A stretch of DNA of 53,059 bases from Phoronis australis (Eukaryota; Phoronida; Phoronidae), in contig NMRA01001120.1 in assembly GCA_002633005.1 (NCBI GenBank), positions 1 to 53,059 on the forward strand, in the 5' to 3' direction. Below the pieces are notes generated by a model, which saw only the letters and a program-made list of their open reading frames with translations, searched no databases and was not told where the DNA came from. Both the position numbers and the translations under genes were made by a program. This document shows, one piece after another, positions 47,301 to 53,059 of the stretch. How positions within the stretch are numbered: the stretch's first letter is position 1; every line of letters begins with the position of its first letter.

Positions 47301-49423
47301 AGATGGAAATAAATCCCATTTACCTGTTGATGGTCTTTCCGCTACCAATTGTGAGTCCGTTTTCATCAACCATCATTTGTCCTTGAAGGATTCTTAGGAA
47401 GTTTGTGGGATTGCAGTTCTAGAAGAACACAATAGCTTATTTTAGCTACAAAGTAATAGTAGTGTAATCTAAGGCAATAACTCTCTGTCAAGTTCTAAAT
47501 GTCAGGGTGTATTTTGATAAGTTCAAGCTTTCACTATTTGAGTCGAAGAATCAGTGGTCTTACTCCTGGGGTAGTTTGCTAGTACTCAACACGGTTATAA
47601 ACTATCACTGTGTGCCATCCAGCTTTTTTCAAAGCGGAATACTCGATATCCCTGGTTAATCCTCAAAAGTTTGGAGAAATTTTGAAGCTCCCAACCGGCA
47701 AAGTCTGCTGAACCGGCAAGCGTGGCCTACCCTTCGAGCAAATTACACAACAGTGGGAATTACTTCCCGAGAACTACCTCGGCTATCGATTGTGTGACAC
47801 CGACAGTAATTATTTGTTTCTAGTTGAATCCAGCTTTTACGACCAAATCTAGACCCCAGTTAGCATGGGACAGAGGTAAGGATTCATTTGGTTAAAAATC
47901 CCATAATAGCGTTTAGAATTATTTCAAAATATGTCTAGACACAAGCGAATTTACGACGCCGTAAGGGACAGGGGCGGGGGTAACCGCATAATATGAATGA
48001 AAACTTTCCGTATTACCATAAACTTTGAACTAAAATGCTGGGGGCGTTTATTGTTTAGTTGCGTACAGAAGAGCGGAACGGGTGCCCTGAAACCACTCCC
48101 TTTGCAAGATGCCAAGCTCATATAGAAAAAAAATAAATAATGTAATTTTCTGTTTAAAATGTGAGTTCGTGACACTCTAAGTGGACAGTAATAATGCTCA
48201 AAGAAACCTACCTGACCGGTGTAGTCTCTTGGAACGCCTCGGTAGACATCCCTGCCGTTGGGATGATTGATAATTGTGCCAGGGTTTGGATTTCTGAAAG
48301 CAAGTAAAAAACAATAAACGTGTACCCTATGGAAGACTTGACTGGTTTTATTGATCAGCCACTATCACCGATTGTTGTTAGTCTCCAAAAACTCCCATTA
48401 AAAAGGTTTCTATTTGTTAAGCAAGCGTGACTAACGCTTTAGGCGAGTACAAGACAACTGTGAGGAGAGACCTCCCGTAGTATTCACTTGATAACAAGTA
48501 AGACAGATTCTTAGGTGACTATAATAACAACGTTTTTCTCGCTCACGGGAAGCTACTACCAGAGGTGAACCACCGTGTGAATGGACCGTGTTTCGTTAAG
48601 TTCACCAAAATTAGGTTTAGTATCCTTTTTCAATGCCTTAGCGACAAAAAGATAAGGTCAAAGACGCATAGTTTTGCTTCCGATCTATGTTCACATCGTT
48701 GAACAATGATACAAAAAAAACAACATGCGTCTGATAGAGATTCTGCTTATCACCATTTCTCCAATTGAATGGTCTTATAGTCTATAATCCATGATGGCAT
48801 ATCGTACAAGTACTGCAAGTACATAAATACCGACTAAAGATCGTTACCTGGAGTTATGCGCGATGTCGTCGTACATCATCACAATGATGTTGGACTCTGG
48901 GATTCCATTGTTTCTCAACACGTGGTAGGCGTGGCAAATATCAGCCTGCGAAGTATGAATTAATTAATATAAAGAAGAAAACACATACACATTCAACATT
49001 TTTATTCGAGTATATTTGCAGCCAGGGCGGGGCACTTCGAAATTCCCAATTCGTAGTAATAAGATATTGTAACTGATTCTGGCAGTGTTTCTGAAGGTTG
49101 GCAGACGTAATTTGGCTTTATGTACTTTTTCAATTGGCCGCACGCCAGGAAATCGATCAATCCAAAATTATGAAACCAGACAGGTTTTTCAGGGATTTTG
49201 GTAGAACGCAGTTCGCATTTCACCCGCGATCAGATTCACTTTAGTTACGACACAAGACATGCCAAACCTGATGCCTGTAGTTTCCCCATGTCCTTGAACC
49301 GGCCACAAGAACCGCCCAGTGTTGTCCATTCCCTCTATATTCCAACATCGTCTGCTTGACGACATCTTCGAAAGACTTGGCGCTGGCTAGAGCCAAAAAC
49401 CCTAACAAAACCAACAGCTTCAT
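38221..49423 (-). CDS. LGMN: legumain (asparaginyl endopeptidase) gene LGMN-B, complete
   Basis: Twelve exons on the - strand: 49268-49423, 48848-48945, 48212-48293, 47324-47418, 47131-47209, 45145-45207, 44859-44928, 42518-42636, 41856-41942, 40806-40898, 39083-39367, 38221-38331. They give 1338 nt, 445 residues, in one unbroken frame with GT-AG borders (human legumain has 433 residues). Signal peptide 1-15, catalytic Asn48 (NYRHQ), His157 (ADHGGP) and Cys199 (EACESGS). The C-terminal prodomain (exons 11-12) has its Cys-containing helices ([25 protein letters not shown]). Expected role: lysosomal cleavage after Asn, autoactivated at acid pH by removal of the prodomain. It is a tandem paralogue of LGMN-A with identical intron phases. 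TATA box 40 bp before the ATG and AATAAA 105 nt after the stop. Confidence 0.96.
39083..39367 (-). CDS. LGMN: LGMN-B exon 11 (prodomain)
   Basis: 285 bp, 95 codons, phase 0. [12 protein letters not shown] corresponds to human PDVPLTIMKRKL, and [15 protein letters not shown] to human HSCYPEALLHFRTHC. Confidence 0.95.
39569..39656 (-). CDS. possible cassette exon of LGMN-B with in-frame stop
   Basis: 88 bp between exons 10 and 11 with a usable acceptor (TTGTTAACAG) and donor (GAG/GTAACT). Entered in phase 0 it reads 26 codons ([16 protein letters not shown]...) to TGA. Inclusion would end the protein before the prodomain. No counterpart in other legumains; may be chance. Confidence 0.25.
39850..40081 (+). 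repeat. tRNA-derived SINE, best copy
   Basis: Head has an A box (GTGGTCTAGTG at 39861) and a perfect B box (GGTTCGAGTCC at 39906) at tRNA spacing. A tail shared with 10946 and 12974 follows (CAGGTGATCAGT, CGGCCTGCGTA, ACCAAACCGCCTGCAA). Lies in LGMN-B intron 10. Confidence 0.85.
40371..40382. promoter_or_regulatory. CLEAR-like palindrome in LGMN-B intron 10
   Basis: GGTCACGTGACC, a perfect 12-bp palindrome containing the CLEAR decamer GTCACGTGAC. Function inferred. Confidence 0.4.
40806..40898 (-). CDS. LGMN: LGMN-B exon 10
   Basis: 93 bp. Encodes [20 protein letters not shown], the linker toward the prodomain. Confidence 0.93.
41397..41803. mobile_element. 407-bp MITE in LGMN-B intron 9
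   Basis: Ends CAGGGCCCGGTCTCTAATC and inverted GATTGGAGACCGGGCCCTG. The inside is rich in ACTCGAAA/TTTCGAGT words in both orientations, so it can fold back. The ORF at 41640-41903 runs from this element into exon 9 and is not a gene. Confidence 0.85.
41856..41942 (-). CDS. LGMN: LGMN-B exon 9
   Basis: 87 bp. Encodes [16 protein letters not shown] and SHVMQFGTT (human SHVMQYGN). Confidence 0.95.
42518..42636 (-). CDS. LGMN: LGMN-B exon 8
   Basis: 119 bp. Encodes [18 protein letters not shown] and [14 protein letters not shown]. Donor is GACAGG/gtaata. Confidence 0.95.
43535..43788. mobile_element. 254-bp insert in T2
   Basis: GCGCACCCAG at the left and CTGGGTGCGC at the right are inverted repeats. 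The segment is absent from the matching place in T1 (near 36205), so it is a later insertion. The ORFs across it are not genes. Confidence 0.65.
44270..44430 (+). pseudogene. P2X7-like N-terminal fragment (T2)
   Basis: [14 protein letters not shown], then after a frameshift [20 protein letters not shown], a stop, and ATERMDS. The copy breaks off here and abuts the end of the THAP frame, so the Cys-rich part seen in T1 is missing. Confidence 0.55.
44375..44668 (-). CDS. THAP-domain ORF of element T2
   Basis: 97 codons. The zinc ligands of a C2CH THAP finger are all present: RC-x4-C (RCIISAC), then C-x2-H (VCGRHF) about 50 residues on. The invariant Pro (RLPREP) and Trp (RKWLAVV) also fit. THAP fingers bind DNA and in Kolobok and P elements sit at the transposase N-terminus, which matches its place next to the element end. 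No transposase core follows, so this is a remnant, though it keeps the whole finger. Confidence 0.75.
   Translation of the reverse strand: MNAAILRCIISACTNYEVAKKAGISFFRLPREPKMLRKWLAVVKNERYAVNSKYEAVKHLRVCGRHFVDSDISDEFRLTKLRTIHTFRCLCMFTAPL
44859..44928 (-). CDS. LGMN: LGMN-B exon 7 (catalytic Cys)
   Basis: 70 bp. Encodes [17 protein letters not shown]; human has [14 protein letters not shown]. Confidence 0.96.
45145..45207 (-). CDS. LGMN: LGMN-B exon 6
   Basis: 63 bp. Encodes [20 protein letters not shown]. Acceptor ctgttttcag, donor CAG/gtaaga. Confidence 0.93.
45360..46335. repeat. degenerate long tandem repeat (about 300-430 bp units)
   Basis: Three related blocks start near 45370, 45805 and 46110 with AAAATGG[CT]C(AC)..GCGCAAA. 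Each contains TTTCATAAAAATC[CT]GT-like and ACTTCA[GT]AGAAAC-like words and is introduced by GACGCCAAAAACAGACT. Lies in LGMN-B intron 5. Confidence 0.6.
46340..46427. repeat. 11-bp minisatellite, 8 units
   Basis: Unit CCGGACGGACG, eight times; only the first unit differs (final A). Because 11 is not a multiple of 3, all frames stay open and give false Arg/Pro/Ser-rich ORFs. Confidence 0.97.
46428..47130. other. rest of LGMN-B intron 5
   Basis: AT-rich, no exon or repeat recognised. Confidence 0.5.
47131..47209 (-). CDS. LGMN: LGMN-B exon 5 (catalytic His)
   Basis: 79 bp. Encodes [18 protein letters not shown] and FPAGGY. Confidence 0.96.
47324..47418 (-). CDS. LGMN: LGMN-B exon 4
   Basis: 95 bp. 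Encodes [16 protein letters not shown] and [10 protein letters not shown]. Confidence 0.95.
48212..48293 (-). CDS. LGMN: LGMN-B exon 3
   Basis: 82 bp. Encodes [20 protein letters not shown] and PRDYTGQ (human [18 protein letters not shown]). Confidence 0.96.
48848..48945 (-). CDS. LGMN: LGMN-B exon 2
   Basis: 98 bp. Encodes [20 protein letters not shown] and [12 protein letters not shown]. Confidence 0.96.
49268..49423 (-). CDS. LGMN: LGMN-B exon 1 with signal peptide
   Basis: 156 bp from ATG 49423. [15 protein letters not shown] is a typical signal peptide; [11 protein letters not shown] and NYRHQ follow. An upstream in-frame ATG at 49444 is less likely because it falls within 20 bp of the TATA box. 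Confidence 0.94.
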
Positions 49424-49462
49424 GACTGCGCACAAACTTGACAAATTTTGCCTGGGTACCGG

Positions 49463-49469
49463 CTTTATA
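49463..49469 (-). promoter_or_regulatory. probable TATA box of LGMN-B
   Basis: TATAAAG on the - strand (GCTATAAAGCCGG), 40 bp before the chosen ATG, implying a very short 5' leader. Confidence 0.6.
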
Positions 49470-49567
49470 GCAATTGCGCCATACGGTTTAAACAGATAAT
49501 ATTCAAGTCGTAATCTTCTTCAACAATGGAAATCGGATATTTTCTATATCACAGCTGATACAATTGG

Positions 49568-49573
49568 CACGTG
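49568..49573. promoter_or_regulatory. E-box upstream of LGMN-B
   Basis: GGCACGTGGT, a CACGTG E-box about 100 bp beyond the TATA box. Flanks fit the CLEAR consensus less well than the LGMN-A site. Confidence 0.3.
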
Positions 49574-51418
49574 GTGGGTAGGCCTAGTTAACAGCAAGCA
49601 GTTGCTAAATATATCTGCCAGGTCAGTGTAGTTCACAGATAAACGGGACTGAAAGCTAGGATATCGCAAAAAATAAAAGTAAATAATACCACATTAAATT
49701 TTGTGTATCAAAGGAATGTTTTTGTAAAGCTTAAAGGTTCGCACCAGCTCAGAAATCATCGACACACACTTCCACATAAAACACAGGTTTCTACATAGTT
49801 CATGTACGTACACATGGCTGCTCAGCAGAGCAAAATCTGAAAGTGGGGTTGATTGATATCTCTGTAATTACCATATGTACATAAGATACCGGAAAATTGT
49901 AGTGTTACGTTCGCACGCACACGGTGCGTTTGGTGATGCGACAGTCGTAAACGCCCGGGTCCTGGCGAAGACAAGCCAATTTGGTGCGTATTTTATAGTT
50001 ATATACGAAACATGTTTTGCGTAATTATCGTGGGCACTTTTTCAGTCGATGTAGGGAAGGAAAGAGATGTTCATATCCCTATGGATACAAAAATATTACG
50101 TAATCTATTCAATTACTCTAGCATATTTGTTAAAGAAATTCAACAAAAAGTAACAACTTATTAAAATTAAGCTCATACCACAGCACCTGAAAACTGGGCA
50201 GATTAGCACATTGGCAGTTTTTTCCTAAAACAGACATTAACAGGTAATTTTCCTGTTGCAAATTTTGACCTGGTGTAATTTCCCATATAGAAGTGACAAA
50301 ACATTGCAAAATCTTCTGGACAACCTCAATGCGGTGGCGACAAACTTTACGTTTCTATTGTTGTCAAAAACATGACAGCCAGGAATTAGTTCAACAAACT
50401 TCGTACTATTCTGTAACACAATACTCTTTAAAAGCAAAGATGTGCATACCGCTATTCTTTCAAATTCGTTTTACATTACCAAAAACAGTTTCACTTGATA
50501 TAGTTTATTACCGTTAAATCCTTTACTAGGAGTCCAAACCTACATTTTAATCGAGTTGAATTAAAAAAAGATTTGAATTAGGGCAATTTGTGAAAAACTA
50601 AAATCAGACGAATAACTGGCACAACAACATGTGTATCTTTATAAAACATTGAGGAATATTATCAAACACATGCCCAGCAGAGTAAAACTCAATGGATTAT
50701 TTTTTCTTGACAACCCATGGTTAAATACGAAGTCACATGGAATCATCTGTATCTGTACAAAGTCAACAAAAACGTTGATGTTAGACTACCGAAACTGCAC
50801 TAGTTTCTTATCTAAGAGCTGGAGTGAGCGCTCAACTTTCAGCTTTACAAAACTAAAAATTGGGAGCTCACTACATTGGGAAGTCAAAAATAGCCAAGTC
50901 CAAAGCATTAAAATAAAAAGAAGTGGTTCGTTAAACCAAAGATAACACCTAAGAGATGTATGTGGATAACAGTATAACCATAGAAAACTTGCTTGATTTC
51001 TAGATTCTGTTATGACACCTCACAAAATTAAATCAAAACAATCAACCTGGTCATTGTGTGACATGGCAAAGCTCTAGAACGGTAATAAACATATTTCTGA
51101 ATCAATGCTCAATCAAACTTTAAAATAATCCTAAAGCATTCAGACATCCGTGAACGCTGTAGCTAACTTTGAAGAGACTGTGAACACCAAACGTTGCACC
51201 ATCATTTGTACCTGTATTTTGCAGGTCACTCAACATTTTGCCATGAAAAGTTACAAATTGATTGTGTTAAACGACTCGAAACCAATTTCAGCATCAATAC
51301 AGTCAGTTAAAAATAAGTTATACAGATATGAAATTTAGCTAAACACGATTTTTTAACTTATTTAAGCTGCATTTAGTCATATTCAGCTGGCTCAAATGCG
51401 AAAATCAAAATTAATTAA
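49574..51418. other. upstream spacer of LGMN-B, no gene recognised
   Basis: AT-rich. The ORF at 50631-50945 (104 codons, Lys/Ser-rich) and its neighbours show no family. Confidence 0.45.
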
Positions 51419-51926
51419 AAGTGCCACCCTATTTAATTAGTCTCTTTTACCGTCTTAATCGGTCTACATGTATATCTACATCGCCTCACATATGGTCGAC
51501 CTTACCTTGCTGAGAGGTGTCGCGTTAACCTGTGACACAGGTGAGAAATGACGCAGCGACGTCAGTGGTTCATTTGCAGAATGAATACCGCTATGTTGCG
51601 GTGCATTGTCCATGCTTGTCCGAACTATGCAGCTGCGAGGAAAGCGGGTAAATCGTTTTCCTTCTTCTTCGAGAGTCCGAAATGCTTAGGAAGTGGCTCA
51701 CGGTAGTTAAGAATGAAAAGAACGCTGTAAATAGCCGCGAAGTATGAGGCCGTGAAACATCTTCGAGTCTGTGGCCTGCAGTAGTCGACAGTCGGATTCT
51801 GACGAATGCCGGCTTACCAAATAACTATCCATATGTTCAGTTGCCTGAGCTTGTTCACGGCGCCTCTCTAGTATTTCTTCGTCACTGTATTCCGGTTCGA
51901 ACTGATAGCCCGTGAAAGTTAAAAGG
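51419..51926 (+). mobile_element. composite THAP/P2X7-like element K2, copy T3
   Basis: Begins TTAAAAGTGCCACCC then TTTAATTAGTC. The THAP frame at 51578-51790 is broken by frameshifts and lacks the intact VCGRHF end. The - strand P2X7-like fragment ([20 protein letters not shown]) lies at 51830-51915. It is cut off where the next copy starts. Confidence 0.75.
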
Positions 51927-52553
51927 ACAATGCCACCCTGTTTAATTAGTCTTTTTACCGTCGACCTCACCTTGCTGAGAGGTGTCACGTTAACCTGTGA
52001 GGAAGGTTAGAAACGACGCTGCGACGTCAGTGGTTTGTCTGCAGAGTGAATGCCGCTATATTGCGGTGCATCGTTCGCGCTTGTCCGAACTATGAAGCTG
52101 CGAAGAAAGCGTGTATATCATTTTTCGACTTTCTCGAGAGCCCGAAATGCTTAGGAAGTGGCTCGCGGTAGTGAAGAATGAAAGGTACACTGTTAATAGC
52201 AAGTATGAGGCCGTGAAACATCTCCGTGTCTGTGGCCGGCACTTCGTCGACAGTGATTTTTCTAACGAATTCAGGCTTATCAAAGAACTATCCATACATT
52301 CCGTAGCCTGTGCATGTTCACGACGCCTCTCTAGTATTTCTTGATCAGTGTATTCCGGTTCAAACTGACAGCCTGTGAAACCTAACAATCCGACCCGCGA
52401 AGTTTTCGTCGTATGAGCTCTTGACTAAGTCGGGATTGGCGCCGGGAGAGTTGCCTTGTAGACATTTATTATTCTGCGTTCTGTTTCAAAATGAGCTATT
52501 CTCATCCTAACCAATGCTTATATGAAACTGAAACAAAGTCTGTCTCATTAGAT
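51927..52553 (+). mobile_element. composite THAP/P2X7-like element K2, copy T4
   Basis: Starts with ACAATGCCACCC directly after TTAA (51919-51922) and an AAGG. THAP domain frameshifted: the RCIVRAC part and the later [20 protein letters not shown] part (52111-52270) are in different frames. A P2X7-like fragment ([20 protein letters not shown]) is on the - strand near 52310-52390. Interrupted at 52553 by repeat D. Confidence 0.75.
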
Positions 52554-53059
52554 CAGTGGCGGATCTAGGATATCACAAGGGGGGGGCCCAACATTTTGTC
52601 CGGCTGTAAACATTTGCGCAAACTGAACCACGATTGTAGATGCGAATAGCACCGAATGGGGGGAGGTCGGGAGGGGGGTTTGCCTCCCGCCCAGGAAATT
52701 TTTCTGTTTTTACCTCTAAAAATCAAGTATTTTCCTTGATTCCTGAAGTATTATTCAAGAAAAAAAGGCAAAAAAACACGGAGAACGTGTTAAACAGGCA
52801 AACCTGAAAGTACCAAAGACTCGAACTAACGTCCTTGCGCATAGAGCGCGCGTGCGTTACCACTACACCACCACGATTTCGCTACTACTCTCATACTAAG
52901 AGACCTACTTGTTTATGGTCCACAGCGCTTGCGCGCGAAACCTACTTCTTTTTGTAATGCTTATTACACGTTTTTTGCCATCCATTTTTAATAAATTTGT
53001 CGTATTTAAAATAGTCTTCAAATGCCCAAAAGACCAAACCCGTTTTTCGTGTTGGCAAT
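52554..53059 (+). mobile_element. repeat D, copy 2, inserted in T4 (runs off the window)
   Basis: Starts CAGTGGCGGATCTAGG, a hAT-like end, after CATTAGAT. From 52588 it matches 12150-12409 except for a 229-bp insert at 52794-53022. The right end is outside the window, so a target duplication cannot be checked. Confidence 0.65.
52794..53022 (-). repeat. tRNA-derived SINE inserted in repeat D
   Basis: On the - strand an A box (TGGTGTAGTGG, 52860-52870) and a B box (AGTTCGAGTCT, 52818-52828) have tRNA spacing. The head differs from the SINE at 39850, so it is another family. Copy 1 of repeat D gives the empty site (GTGTTAATGCCC). Confidence 0.65.

Overview
The window looks like nuclear DNA of an invertebrate animal. 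Genes are split into short exons (about 60-290 bp) with GT-AG introns, intergenic DNA is long, and tRNA-derived SINEs, THAP-type DNA transposons, MITEs and a minisatellite are frequent. There is a 550-bp N gap (26890-27439) and three isolated n characters. Nothing bacterial is present and no CRISPR array was seen. The species cannot be fixed from the sequence alone; a marine invertebrate is a reasonable guess, no more.

Layout. (1) 1-2744, + strand: two consecutive exons of an insulin-degrading-enzyme-like M16 metalloprotease; the gene enters from the left and no later exons were found. (2) 2745-14178: no gene seen. This stretch holds three copies of a GC-rich GGTCGG-type repeat, a 0.7-kb tandem duplication joined by one n, SINE copies and other repeats. 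(3) 14179-34350, - strand: a legumain (asparaginyl endopeptidase) gene, LGMN-A. Ten exons are readable and in phase, but the C-terminal exons were not found. Its 11.6-kb second intron holds the N gap and a run of candidate small exons on the same strand. Its third intron holds a complete 1.32-kb Kolobok-like THAP element with TTAA target duplications. (4) 34351-38110: spacer with a degenerate composite THAP element. (5) 38221-49423, - strand: a second legumain gene, LGMN-B, with 12 exons encoding 445 residues and no visible defect. Its introns contain another composite THAP element (42928-44831), a 407-bp MITE, a tRNA-SINE and an 11-bp minisatellite. (6) 49424-53059: promoter side of LGMN-B, then two more composite THAP elements in tandem, the second interrupted by a repeat that carries a SINE.

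The two legumain genes are a head-to-tail tandem duplication. Every comparable intron has the same position and phase, and exons 1-10 total 942 nt in both. Both keep the catalytic Asn, His and Cys, and both start with a signal peptide, as expected of lysosomal or secreted cysteine proteases. TCACGTGA sites resembling the TFEB/CLEAR element lie upstream of LGMN-A and in an intron of each gene, which would fit lysosomal co-regulation.

The most unusual structure is the family of TTAA-flanked elements (34775-36390, 42928-44831, 51419-51926, 51927-52553). One end encodes a THAP zinc-finger domain. Facing it on the opposite strand is a fragment resembling the intracellular (ballast) domain of P2X7 receptors. 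All copies but one are visibly decayed.
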